NCBI GenBank assembly: GCA_964384825.1
Contig: CAYLMM010000005.1
Span: 22,456-86,455, forward strand
Length of the DNA: 64,000 bases
Direction of reading: 5' to 3'
Source: CAYLMM01 sp964384825
Lineage (GTDB): Bacteria; Krumholzibacteriota; Krumholzibacteriia; LZORAL124-64-63
The notes under the pieces were generated by a model. The model was not told the DNA's origin. It saw nothing but the letters and a program-made list of their open reading frames with translations, and searched no databases. Both the position numbers and the translations under genes were made by a program. Below are positions 36,673 through 45,663 of this stretch, one piece after another (position 1 is the stretch's first letter; each line of letters opens with the position of its first letter).

Positions 36673-38450
36673 CAGGAATGAACGGAACGCCGCTGCGGAC
36701 CCACCGCTGCGGCGAGATCAACGTGGAAATGGCCGGGGCGGAAGTCCGCCTGGCCGGCTGGGCGGGCAAGATCCGCGAGATGGGCGGCGTGACCTTCATC
36801 GGTCTGCGCGACCGCTGGGGCGTGGTGCAGGTCGTCTTCGAGAGCGACGAACTGGTCGCCGCGGCCCGTCAGGTGAAGCTCGAATCGGTGATCTCGATAT
36901 CCGGGCGCGTCCGTCCGCGTCCCGAGGGCATGGTCAACGAACAGATGGCCACCGGGGCGGTGGAGGTCGTGGTCGAGGGGATGACCCTGCTGAACGGCTG
37001 CGTGCCGTTGCCCTTCCAGGTCGACCAGGCAGGGCAGGCCTCGGACGAACTGCGTCTCAAGTACCGCTACATCGATCTGCGCAATCCGCGCATGGCCAGG
37101 AATCTCGAGGTCCGGCACCGCGTCGCCCAGTCGGTGCGCACCTTCCTCTCGGGGGAGGATTTCCTGGAGATCGAGACCCCCCTGCTGATCAAGACGACCC
37201 CCGAGGGGGCCCGCGACTACGTGGTCCCGAGCCGCGTCCAGAAGGGCACGTTCTACGCTCTGCCCCAGTCGCCCCAGCTCTACAAGCAGATTTTGATGGT
37301 CTCGGGCGTCGACCGCTATTTCCAGCTGCCCCGTTGTCTGCGCGACGAGGATCTGCGCAAGGACCGGCAGCCGGAGCACACCCAGATCGACATGGAGATG
37401 AGCTTCGTCACCGAGGCGGAGGTCTACGATCTTGTCGAGCGGATGATGGCCAAGCTCTGCCGCGAATCGATCGGCCTGGAGGTCGAAACGCCCTTCCCGC
37501 GCATCAGCTACCGCGACGCGATGAACCTCTACGGTTCGGACAAGCCCGATCTGCGCTTCGGCTGCCCGATCCAGGATCTCGCCGAAGCGGTGCCGGGCTG
37601 CGGCTTCGGCGTGTTCGAGAAGGCCGTCGAGGCCGGCGGCGCCGTGCGGGCGATCTTCGCGCGCGGACTCTCGGGCTACAGCCGCAAGCAGATCGGCGAA
37701 CTGGAAGAGATCGCCAAGCGCCGCGGCGCCGGCGGCCTGGCCTTCACCAAGGTCACCGCCGAGGGCTGCGAGGGCGGCATCGCCAAGTTCCTCTCCCCGG
37801 AATTCCGGCAGGCGCTGCTGGCCAATCCCGAATGCCGCGAGGGCGATCTCGTGCTCTTCGGCGCCGGCGACCCGCAGGTGGCGCTGACGGCCCTGGGCGC
37901 GGTGCGCCTCGAACTCGCCGAGCGCGAGGGCTGGGTCCCGCCGGGTTCCTGGTCCTTCGCCTGGGTGCGCCATTTCCCGATGTTCGAGCCGAACGGCGAA
38001 GGCGACGGCTGGACCGCCTGCCATCACATGTTCACCATGCCCGACGAGCAGGGTCTGGCCGTGCTGGATTCCGATCCCGGTTCGGTCCACGCCCATCTCT
38101 ACGACCTGGTCTGCAACGGCGTCGAGCTCGGTTCGGGCAGCATCCGCGTCCACCGGCGCGACATCCAGGAGAAGATCTTCCGGATCGTGGGCATGGAGCC
38201 AGAGGAGTACGAGGCCAAGTTCGGGTTCTTCCTCGAGGCCCTCGAACACGGCGCGCCGCCGCACGGCGGGATCGCGCTGGGGCTCGACCGGATCATCATG
38301 CTGCTGACCGACAGTCCGTCCCTGCGCGACGTGATCGCGTTTCCGAAGACCCATCTGGCGACCTCGCCGCTCGACGGGGCGCCGGGGACGATCAGCGGGG
38401 CGCAACTCGAGGAGCTGGGGCTGAGCATCGTGCCCGAGAGCGAGGATTGA
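36669..38450 (+). CDS. aspS: aspartyl-tRNA synthetase
   Basis: This bacterial-type class IIb synthetase charges tRNA-Asp, and possibly tRNA-Asn if the species uses the transamidation route, which cannot be judged here. An OB-fold anticodon domain (AEVRLAGWAGKIREMGGVTF) is followed by catalytic motifs FLEIETPLLIKTTPEGARDY, CLRDEDLRKDRQPEHTQID and the final GLDRIIMLL. The GAD insertion domain is present. I chose the GTG at 36669, which overlaps the hisS stop and lies eight bases after GGAGGTG, giving 593 residues; the ATG at 36678 is the alternative. The stop overlaps the phoH ATG. Confidence 0.95.
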   Translation: MTGMNGTPLRTHRCGEINVEMAGAEVRLAGWAGKIREMGGVTFIGLRDRWGVVQVVFESDELVAAARQVKLESVISISGRVRPRPEGMVNEQMATGAVEVVVEGMTLLNGCVPLPFQVDQAGQASDELRLKYRYIDLRNPRMARNLEVRHRVAQSVRTFLSGEDFLEIETPLLIKTTPEGARDYVVPSRVQKGTFYALPQSPQLYKQILMVSGVDRYFQLPRCLRDEDLRKDRQPEHTQIDMEMSFVTEAEVYDLVERMMAKLCRESIGLEVETPFPRISYRDAMNLYGSDKPDLRFGCPIQDLAEAVPGCGFGVFEKAVEAGGAVRAIFARGLSGYSRKQIGELEEIAKRRGAGGLAFTKVTAEGCEGGIAKFLSPEFRQALLANPECREGDLVLFGAGDPQVALTALGAVRLELAEREGWVPPGSWSFAWVRHFPMFEPNGEGDGWTACHHMFTMPDEQGLAVLDSDPGSVHAHLYDLVCNGVELGSGSIRVHRRDIQEKIFRIVGMEPEEYEAKFGFFLEALEHGAPPHGGIALGLDRIIMLLTDSPSLRDVIAFPKTHLATSPLDGAPGTISGAQLEELGLSIVPESED

Positions 38451-39451
38451 TGCCGCAGAACGAGAGCCGCGTCGTCAGCCGCAAGCCGGGGGAGATCCGG
38501 ATCTCCCTGGCGGACGTCGACCAGTTCGCCCTGCTGGGCGGACGCGACGCCAACCTGCGCCTGCTGCAGGACCGGTTCGAAGGCACGATCACCGTCCGCG
38601 GCGACACCATGCTGCTCAAGGGCGAGAAGTCCGAACTGGATCTGATGACGGTTGTCGTGCTGGCCCTGATCGAGATGGTCGAGCACGGCCAGGTGCCGGA
38701 CGAGGTGACCCTCGGCTACGTTCTGGAGAGGGCCGGCGCGGAGGGCGAAGCCGAGGATCTCTCCGGAGAGGATCCCCTGTTCTTCGCCTCCGACAGCCGG
38801 CGCGCCATTCGGCCCAAGACGACGGGCCAGCGCGACTACGTCGAGGCGATCCGGGCGCACGACGTGGTCTTCGCGGTGGGGCCGGCCGGTACGGGCAAGA
38901 CCTATCTCGCGGTCGTGGTGGCCATGGATTTCCTGAAGCGGAGGCTGGTGGACCGCGTGGTGCTGGTGCGCCCGGCGGTCGAGGCCGGCGAGCAGCTGGG
39001 ATTCCTGCCCGGCGACCTCCAGGAGAAGATCGATCCCTATCTGCGCCCCCTGTACGACGCGCTGGCCGACACCCTCGGACCGAGCCAGATCCAGCGGTAC
39101 ATGTCCAGCGGGGTGATCGAGGCGGCGCCGCTGGCGTACATGCGCGGGCGCACCTTGAACAACGCGTTCGTCATTCTCGACGAGGCCCAGAACACGACTC
39201 TCGGCCAGATGAAGATGTTCCTGACGCGGCTCGGCTACCAGTCGAAGGCGGTCATCACCGGCGACGTGACCCAGATCGATCTGCGGGGCGAGAAGCAGTC
39301 GGGCCTGGTGCGGGTGAGGCGGATCCTGGACCGTACCGAGGGAGTGGCCTTCGTCGATCTGGACCGGCGCGACGTCGTCCGGCATCCGCTGGTGCGGCGC
39401 ATCGTCGAGGCCTTCCGGATGGCGGAGGACGCGGACGACGGCAAGGAGTGA
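38450..39451 (+). CDS. phoH: PhoH-like ATPase
   Basis: This 333-residue cytoplasmic ATPase of the PhoH/YbeZ family often works with YbeY in ribosome maturation. The Walker A motif is FAVGPAGTGKTYLAVVVA, Walker B is NAFVILDEAQN, and a conserved PAVEAGEQLGFLPGDLQEKI lies between. The N-terminal part (residues 1-110) is a KH-like or PhoH-specific domain. It starts at an ATG that shares its A with the aspS stop codon. Its place immediately before the 7TM-HD gene and one gene before ybeY is the standard order in many bacteria (phoH-yqfF-ybeY). Confidence 0.93.
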   Translation: MPQNESRVVSRKPGEIRISLADVDQFALLGGRDANLRLLQDRFEGTITVRGDTMLLKGEKSELDLMTVVVLALIEMVEHGQVPDEVTLGYVLERAGAEGEAEDLSGEDPLFFASDSRRAIRPKTTGQRDYVEAIRAHDVVFAVGPAGTGKTYLAVVVAMDFLKRRLVDRVVLVRPAVEAGEQLGFLPGDLQEKIDPYLRPLYDALADTLGPSQIQRYMSSGVIEAAPLAYMRGRTLNNAFVILDEAQNTTLGQMKMFLTRLGYQSKAVITGDVTQIDLRGEKQSGLVRVRRILDRTEGVAFVDLDRRDVVRHPLVRRIVEAFRMAEDADDGKE

Positions 39452-39454
39452 CCC

Positions 39455-41725
39455 ATGCGCTGGTTCTCGATTTCCTGGCCCGGTTTCCTGGCGCGCCGCA
39501 AGGTCCGCGAAGGGCGCCCGCCCGGACGCGGCAACGGCCGCCGTTCTGTCGATTCGTTCGACCGGCGCATGCTCGTCGGTCCGCTGGTCGCTGCCGTCGG
39601 TCTGCTGGTCCTGTTCCAGCTGCTGTTCCCCATCACGCCGCGGGTGGATTCCGAATTTCCCGCCGAAGGCGAGATCGCGGACCGGGAGATCCGCGCCCCC
39701 TTCGCCTTCTCGTCCCCGCTGCTGGAACGCGACGTCGAGATGCGCCGGCTGCAGAAGGTCCTGGTCGAGCCGCCGGTGCTGCGCCGTCTGCCCGACGAGG
39801 CCGGCAAGTCCCGGGCGCGGTTCGATAGCTGGCGGGACGCCTTCCTGATGCACGTCTCGCTGACCGACCTGTCGATCGACGAGCGGGTCGGCCTGCTGCT
39901 GATGCGTTTCCCCGAAGTCTCGCCCGAGGATCTCGAGAACGCCTTCGCGCTGCCGGATCCCGTCGGATTCTGCGAGGCCCTGGGCGACGCCATCGACGAG
40001 ATCCATGCAGCCGGGGTGGTTGACAACCTGCCGCCCGGCAACTACAGCAAGGTCCTGATCCTGTCGGCCGACGGCGAAACCACCGGGGATCTGGACGCCC
40101 TCACGCCGCAGGACGAACTGAGCGGCGTGCTCGCCGCCGCCCTCCAGAAGCGGGGGCTGACCGGCGAGATCGCCCGCCGAGGCGGCTTGCTGGCGCGTTC
40201 CTTCCTGGGGCCGAACCTGGTCTACAGCCCCGACGCGACGCAGGCCCGGCGCGAAGAGGCCCGCGCTTCGGTGCCGACGGTCCGCGAATTCATCAAGGGG
40301 GAGCGGATCGTCGGCCGCGGCGACCGCGTCACCGAGCAGGAAGGGGTCTTCCTGATCTCCCTGCACGACGAACTGGTGGCCAGGGGCAGCATCGGCGCCT
40401 CCGGCGGGCTGTTCTGGCGGCGTGCCTCCCGGCTGCTGCTGGCGGCCGGCCTGCTGCTGATCTTCGGCTGGATCGGCTGGATCCAGTTCCCGCACATTTT
40501 GCTGCGGCTGCGCCAGCTGATCGCCGTCACGGCGGTCTTCGCGGTGTTTCTCGCGTTCGCTGCCTTCGCGCTCGACCAGCCCGAGCTCGGTCCCTTCGCC
40601 GTTCCGGTTCCCCTGCTGGCCGTGCTGCTGACCGTCCTGTTCCGGGACCGGGTCGGCTATCCGATGACCGGCCTGGCGGCCGGGATGCTCGCGCTGGTGG
40701 TCGGCGTGCAGCCGGTCTGGCTGATCTGCTGGCTGATCGTCGGCCTGGTGTCGGTGACGATGGTCCGCCGCATCAGGCATCGCGACCAGTTCTACAAGGC
40801 GATCGCCGTGCTGGTCTTCCTGCAGGTCTTCCTGATCACCATGGCGCGGCTGACGTCGTCCGCGGCGGTCGCCGGCACGGCCGGCGGCGCGTATTTCGCG
40901 GGCGTCCTGTCGCCGATCGCGTCGGTGGCGCTGGCCCTGTTCCTGCTGCCGGTCATCGAACCGCTGGTGGGGATCTCCAGCGATCTGACCCTGCTCGAGC
41001 TCTCGGACCTGAACCATCCGCTGCTCAAGAGGATGGCCCTGGAATCGCAGGGGACCTTCCATCACTGCCAGGTCGTGGCCCAGCTGGCCGAGAACGCGGC
41101 GCGCGCCATCGGAGCCAACTCGCTGCTGACCAGGGTCGGGGCCCTCTTCCACGACATCGGCAAGATGAACAAGCCGGAGTACTACGTGGAGAATCAGGGC
41201 GGCGGCCCCAACAAGCACGACGAACTGAGCCCGAGCATGAGCGCGCTGGTCGTTTCGTCCCACGTCAAGGAGGGGATCGAGATGGCGCGGCGGTGGCGTC
41301 TGCCGCAGGCGGTCATCGACTTCATCCCCGAGCACCACGGCACCAGCGTGATGAAGTACTTCTACCACAAGGCGCTCGAGGGCGAGGGGAACGAGACGGT
41401 CAAGGTCGACGACTTCCGCTACCCCGGTCCCCGGCCGCATTCGCGCGAGACCGCGATCCTGATGCTGGCCGACGCTGTCGAGGCCTCGACCCGTTCGCTG
41501 GCCAAGCCCACGCCCGGCCGGATCCGCGAGATGACCAAGCAGATCGTCGACGAGCGGATGCTCAGCGGGGAACTGGACGAATGCCACTTGACGCTCAGCG
41601 ATCTGGCCCGGATCCGCGAATCGTTCATCCCGCTGCTGGCCGGCATCCATCACTCGCGCATCGCCTACCCTGGCCAGCGTGAAACCGCGGCCGCCGGCGG
41701 CGGCGCGGGGAGGACCGAATCATGA
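39455..41725 (+). CDS. 7TM-HD family protein (PgpH/YqfF-like, probable c-di-AMP phosphodiesterase)
   Basis: This 756-residue membrane protein has the 7TMR-HD order: an N-terminal anchor helix (LVGPLVAAVGLLVLFQLLF), an extracellular domain of about 290 residues, seven membrane helices (from about residue 320 to 510), and a cytoplasmic HD domain. The HD residues are visible as FHHCQVVAQLAENAA, FHDIGKMNKPEYY and EHHGT. In Listeria PgpH breaks down c-di-AMP. The position between phoH and ybeY is classic for the family. With a YbbR (CdaR-like) gene earlier in the operon, c-di-AMP signalling is plausible. The ATG at 39455 follows AAGGAG; the stop overlaps the ybeY start. Confidence 0.9.
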   Translation: MRWFSISWPGFLARRKVREGRPPGRGNGRRSVDSFDRRMLVGPLVAAVGLLVLFQLLFPITPRVDSEFPAEGEIADREIRAPFAFSSPLLERDVEMRRLQKVLVEPPVLRRLPDEAGKSRARFDSWRDAFLMHVSLTDLSIDERVGLLLMRFPEVSPEDLENAFALPDPVGFCEALGDAIDEIHAAGVVDNLPPGNYSKVLILSADGETTGDLDALTPQDELSGVLAAALQKRGLTGEIARRGGLLARSFLGPNLVYSPDATQARREEARASVPTVREFIKGERIVGRGDRVTEQEGVFLISLHDELVARGSIGASGGLFWRRASRLLLAAGLLLIFGWIGWIQFPHILLRLRQLIAVTAVFAVFLAFAAFALDQPELGPFAVPVPLLAVLLTVLFRDRVGYPMTGLAAGMLALVVGVQPVWLICWLIVGLVSVTMVRRIRHRDQFYKAIAVLVFLQVFLITMARLTSSAAVAGTAGGAYFAGVLSPIASVALALFLLPVIEPLVGISSDLTLLELSDLNHPLLKRMALESQGTFHHCQVVAQLAENAARAIGANSLLTRVGALFHDIGKMNKPEYYVENQGGGPNKHDELSPSMSALVVSSHVKEGIEMARRWRLPQAVIDFIPEHHGTSVMKYFYHKALEGEGNETVKVDDFRYPGPRPHSRETAILMLADAVEASTRSLAKPTPGRIREMTKQIVDERMLSGELDECHLTLSDLARIRESFIPLLAGIHHSRIAYPGQRETAAAGGGAGRTES

Positions 41726-42255
41726 GGGTGGAGATAGCCGATCGCCTGTGCGCGGGACACGCAGCGCCACCGCCCGACCTGGCGGCGCTGATCGCCAGGC
41801 TCGCCGAAGGCGCCGGACTGCCCGACTGGACGGTGGCGCTGGCCTGGATCGAGGACGAACCCATGACCGAGCTCAACGGCCGGTACCGCGGCAAGGACAA
41901 GGTGACCGACGTCCTTTCCTTCTCGTACCTCGAGCAGGAGGGCGCCGGGGAGCCCGCCCTGACCCGCGGCGCGGCCGGCGCCCGCACCGATCTGTGGCCC
42001 GCGGCGGGGGCGGTTCCCGGCGAACCGGTGGGCGAGATCGTGATCGCGACGGAATTCGTGGCCGCGCGCTGCGCCGAGAACGGCTGGCCGCTGCGCGACG
42101 AGATCGCGCTGCTGGCGGTCCACGGATTGCTGCACGTGCTGGGATGGGATCACGAGGATCCGGCCGAAGCCGCCGGAATGCGCGAACTGGAGACCGAACT
42201 GCTGGCGCGGGAGGGCATCGACCATCCCCTGCGCGGGAAAGGGGACCGGATCTGA
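41722..42255 (+). CDS. ybeY: YbeY endoribonuclease / rRNA maturation factor
   Basis: YbeY is a zinc-dependent ribonuclease needed for 16S rRNA 3' processing and ribosome quality control. The metal motif HGLLHVLGWDH is complete near residue 134. The conserved MTELNGRYRGKDKVTDVLSF lies upstream. At 177 residues it is a little longer than usual because of an Ala/Gly-rich insertion (about residues 74-98) that looks like a surface loop. The ATG at 41722 overlaps the stop of the 7TM-HD gene, and the stop shares a base with the next ATG. Confidence 0.94.
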   Translation: MRVEIADRLCAGHAAPPPDLAALIARLAEGAGLPDWTVALAWIEDEPMTELNGRYRGKDKVTDVLSFSYLEQEGAGEPALTRGAAGARTDLWPAAGAVPGEPVGEIVIATEFVAARCAENGWPLRDEIALLAVHGLLHVLGWDHEDPAEAAGMRELETELLAREGIDHPLRGKGDRI

Positions 42256-43568
42256 TGGACGCCGACCTGTCAGGGACATTCGCGGTGGGGACGGCTGCGC
42301 TGGCTCTGGGCGCCTATCTGGCGGCGCTGCTGCTGATCGGCCTGCTGGCCGCCTTCTCGCGGGTGAACAACCTGCACCGCAACGGCCTGATCGAGCCCGA
42401 GAACCTCGACGGCATCCTCGTCTCGCATCTGGATGCTCCCGGTCGGTTCGTCTCGGCCGTGGCGGCGCTCTATCTGGCCGCGACGGCGGTGGGCGTTTTC
42501 GCGACCGGCCGCTCGATAGCCTCGCTGTGGCCCCAGGCCGGCGGATGGCGCCTGTACCTGCCGACGGCCCTGGTCGTTCTGGCGGCCTGGTCGGTCGGCG
42601 GCGCCCTGGTGAAGAACGCGGCCGCCGGAGCATCGCTCGGCTACGCCCGCTGGATGGGGCGCATCCTGCTGCCCGCCTGCTGGCTGCTGCGTCCCTGGAC
42701 CGCCCTGCTCGACGCCCTGGACACCGGCGGCGATGCGCTGTGGTCGGTCGACGCCGCGCCGCACCTGTCGGCCGGCGAGATCCGCAGCCTGATCTCCGAG
42801 GACGAGGAGGGCGTCGGCCTGGAGGACGACGAGCGGGAGATGATCCACAGCATCATCGAGTTCCACGATTCGATCGTGCGCGAGATCATGGTGCCGCGGA
42901 TCGACGTGGTGTCGCTGCCGGCCGACGCGACGGTCGACGACGCGATCCGGACGGTCGACGAATGCAACCACTCGCGGATCCCGGTCTACGAGGGCAGCAT
43001 CGACAGGATCACCGGCCTGCTCTACGCCAAGGACCTGCTGGCCCTGGTGCGCGACGGGCGGATGGTGGATTCCGGCCGGACGGTCGGCGACCTGGCCCGC
43101 CCGGCGTACTTCATCCCCGAGAGCAAGAAGCTGGACGAGACGCTGGCCGAGCTGAAGGCCGAACGCATCCACATGGCCATCGTGATCGACGAGTACGGCG
43201 GCACGGCGGGGCTGGTCACCATGGAGGACGTCCTCGAGGAGATCGTCGGCGAGATCGAGGACGAATTCGACGCCGCCGAGAGCCTGTTCGAATGGATCGA
43301 CGCGCGCACGCTGCGGGTGGATCCGAAGATCGACCTGGAGGACCTGATCGAAGTCCTGGGCGTGGACCTGCCGACCGACGAGGGCAGCGAGACGCTCGCG
43401 GGTCTGATCTACGAGGCCGCAGGGAGGGTGCCGGAGAAGGGCGACCAGGTCACAATCGCCGGCCTCGCTGTCGTGGTCGAGGGCGTGGCCGACCAGCGCA
43501 TCCTGCAGGTCCGCCTGGCCGCGGCCGAGGATCTGCCGGGCCATCGCGAGAGGGAGAAGGAGTCCTGA
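42255..43568 (+). CDS. CorC/HlyC (CNNM-like) membrane protein with CBS pair
   Basis: This 437-residue protein has an N-terminal membrane region with about four helices (DUF21/CNNM-like, though poorly conserved in its first helix), two CBS domains (VPRIDVVSLPADATVDDA and GGTAGLVTMEDVLEEIVGEIE) and a C-terminal CorC_HlyC domain. Relatives take part in magnesium or cobalt efflux and in Mg2+ homeostasis; the old name haemolysin is misleading. The start codon overlaps the ybeY stop, and mgtE lies two genes downstream, which supports a metal role. Confidence 0.88.
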   Translation: MDADLSGTFAVGTAALALGAYLAALLLIGLLAAFSRVNNLHRNGLIEPENLDGILVSHLDAPGRFVSAVAALYLAATAVGVFATGRSIASLWPQAGGWRLYLPTALVVLAAWSVGGALVKNAAAGASLGYARWMGRILLPACWLLRPWTALLDALDTGGDALWSVDAAPHLSAGEIRSLISEDEEGVGLEDDEREMIHSIIEFHDSIVREIMVPRIDVVSLPADATVDDAIRTVDECNHSRIPVYEGSIDRITGLLYAKDLLALVRDGRMVDSGRTVGDLARPAYFIPESKKLDETLAELKAERIHMAIVIDEYGGTAGLVTMEDVLEEIVGEIEDEFDAAESLFEWIDARTLRVDPKIDLEDLIEVLGVDLPTDEGSETLAGLIYEAAGRVPEKGDQVTIAGLAVVVEGVADQRILQVRLAAAEDLPGHREREKES

Positions 43569-44227
43569 TGGGGCGTCTGCGGCAGAACTTCCTGACCGGC
43601 CTGGTGGCCCTCACGCCGCTGGCGATCACCGTGTGGATCCTGTGGCGCTTCTACGTCCTGGTCGACGGGGCGGTGCGGCCGCTGCTCGAACGGGTGCCGG
43701 TGCTGCGCGAGAACGTGCCGCCCTTCGCGATGACCGTCTCGGGCGTCGTCGCCAGCGTCCTGATCGTGACCCTGGTCGGCCTGTTCACCAAGAACCTGAT
43801 CGGCATCGCGTTCTTCAACGTGGTCGAGAGGCTGCTGACCCGCATCCCGATCATCAAGGGGATCTTCTCGGCGACCAAGCAGATCGCCGGGGTTTTCCTG
43901 CAGGACCGTCGCACCGCTTTCCAGAAGGTCGTGCTCTTCGAATATCCGCGGCGCGGAGTCTATTCCATCGGTTTCGTCACCCATGAGGACCTGCGTCACG
44001 AGCTGGTGCACGTCTTCCTGCCCACGACGCCCAACCCCACATCGGGGTTCATGCTGGTGCTGCCGAGCACGGAGGTCCAGGTGCTGGACATGGGCGTCGA
44101 AGAGGGGATCCAGATGATCATCTCGGGCGGAGCGGTTACCGGCGGGGCCCACATCGAAGGCATCGAACGTCTGTCCCGGGGGATCGCCGGATCGCCCGGA
44201 CCGCAGAAGGGAGGTGACCGGTCGTGA
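43568..44227 (+). CDS. DUF502 family membrane protein
   Basis: This 219-residue protein has two N-terminal hydrophobic segments (FLTGLVALTPLAITVWILW and FAMTVSGVVASVLIVTLVGL) and the DUF502 core (RIPIIKGIFSATKQ, VVLFEYPRRGVYSIGFVT, VFLPTTPNPTSGFMLVLP). Members are common in bacteria and in plant LCV proteins; their molecular role is unknown. It is translationally coupled at both ends: its ATG overlaps the CorC-like stop, and its stop overlaps the mgtE GTG. Confidence 0.9.
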   Translation: MGRLRQNFLTGLVALTPLAITVWILWRFYVLVDGAVRPLLERVPVLRENVPPFAMTVSGVVASVLIVTLVGLFTKNLIGIAFFNVVERLLTRIPIIKGIFSATKQIAGVFLQDRRTAFQKVVLFEYPRRGVYSIGFVTHEDLRHELVHVFLPTTPNPTSGFMLVLPSTEVQVLDMGVEEGIQMIISGGAVTGGAHIEGIERLSRGIAGSPGPQKGGDRS

Positions 44228-45651
44228 GCGAGGAAACGGACCGCAACCGGACGCCGCAGCCCGCCGCCGAGGATTCCTTCCTCGACCCCGCGCACCTCGA
44301 GCAGGCGCGGCGCGAATACGTGCGCTTCTTCGAGACCTGCCTGCGCGAGGGGCGCGAAGACGAGCTGTCCGCGACCGCCCGCGAGCTGTCGCCCGGCGAC
44401 CTCTCGGAGATCGTCCGGCCTCTGAGCGTCGAGGATACCGCCAAGGTCATCCAGCTTCTGCCGCTCGACCAGGCGTCGGACGTGCTGGCCGAGATCAACA
44501 ACCGCAGCTTCGAGGCCCTGATGCAGCTGCTGGACATCGAGTCCATCGCCGACATCGTCGAGGAGATGCCCTCGGACGAGGCCACCGACCTGCTGGGCGA
44601 GCTCGAGGACGAGAAGGCCCGCGAGATCCTGGCCGCGATGGAGGAGGAGGAGCGCGGCGAGGTCGTCGAGCTGCTGCAGTATTCCCCCGACACCGCCGGC
44701 GGGCTGATGGCCAAGGAGTTCGTCGTCGTACCGGAGGATGCCACCTGCCGCGCCGCGGTCGAGGCCGTGCGGTCGGTCGAGCAGGAGGACGAGGACGAGC
44801 TCGATCAGCTGCACTTCATATTCGTCGTCGACGGGGCGCAGCGCCTGGTCGGGCGCATCCCGCTGGTCAAGATGCTGCTCGAGCCGTGGAGCATGCCGGT
44901 CGCCAACATCATGGAGCGCGATCCCCATTTCGTGAGCGTGGACCTGGACCAGGAGATGGTCGCCCAGTTCGTGCGCGACCACGACCTGGTGACCCTGCCG
45001 GTGGTCGACGAGGACCGGGTGCTGCTCGGCGTGATCTCGGCCGACGACGTGCTCGACGTCCTGGAGGAGGAGGCTTCGGAGGACATCTCCCGCCTGGCCG
45101 GCACCAGCGCCGAGGAGCTGGGCGAGACCTCGTCGTTCAAGGTCGCCCGCGCCCGGCTGCCCTGGCTGCTCGGGGCGCTTGCGGGGCAGATCGGCTGCGT
45201 CTTCATGATGCAGCATTTCGAGGCTTCCCTGTCGGCCACCGTCGCGTTGGCCTTCTTCATCCCCGCGATCATGGCGATGGGGGGCAACACCGGCATCCAG
45301 ACCTCCTCGGTGGTCGTGCGCGGGCTGGCCACCGGAGAGGTGGACGTCTACCACATCGGGCGTTATCTGCTGCGCGAGCTGGGCACCGCGCTGATCACCG
45401 GCGGACTGGTTTCGATCAGCCTCTACCTGATCGCCGGCCTGGTCTTCGGCGACAAGGATCTGGCGATGGTGCTGATGGCCGCCATGATGGCGGTCATCGT
45501 GTTCGCGGCCCTGGCCGGCACCGCGATTCCGTTGATGCTGCACAAGGCCGGCATCGACCCGGCGATCGCGACGGGGCCCTTCATCACCACCACCAACGAT
45601 CTCACGGCCATCCTGATCTATCTCGGGATGGCGACGTTGATGATCCACTGA
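44224..45651 (+). CDS. mgtE: magnesium transporter MgtE
   Basis: MgtE is a dimeric Mg2+ channel of the inner membrane that closes when cytoplasmic Mg2+ is high. The 475-residue chain has the N domain (ELSPGDLSEIVRPLSVEDTA), two CBS domains (KEFVVVPEDATCRAAVE and IMERDPHFVSVDLDQEMV), a plug helix and five membrane helices. The pore motif is GGNTGIQTSSVVVRG, with the Asp-rich last helix TTTNDLTAILIYLG. The GTG at 44224 follows AAGGGAGGTGA. Together with the CorC-like and DUF502 genes it forms a likely magnesium group within the operon. Confidence 0.94.
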   Translation: MSEETDRNRTPQPAAEDSFLDPAHLEQARREYVRFFETCLREGREDELSATARELSPGDLSEIVRPLSVEDTAKVIQLLPLDQASDVLAEINNRSFEALMQLLDIESIADIVEEMPSDEATDLLGELEDEKAREILAAMEEEERGEVVELLQYSPDTAGGLMAKEFVVVPEDATCRAAVEAVRSVEQEDEDELDQLHFIFVVDGAQRLVGRIPLVKMLLEPWSMPVANIMERDPHFVSVDLDQEMVAQFVRDHDLVTLPVVDEDRVLLGVISADDVLDVLEEEASEDISRLAGTSAEELGETSSFKVARARLPWLLGALAGQIGCVFMMQHFEASLSATVALAFFIPAIMAMGGNTGIQTSSVVVRGLATGEVDVYHIGRYLLRELGTALITGGLVSISLYLIAGLVFGDKDLAMVLMAAMMAVIVFAALAGTAIPLMLHKAGIDPAIATGPFITTTNDLTAILIYLGMATLMIH

Positions 45652-45663
45652 GCGGAGAGCGGC

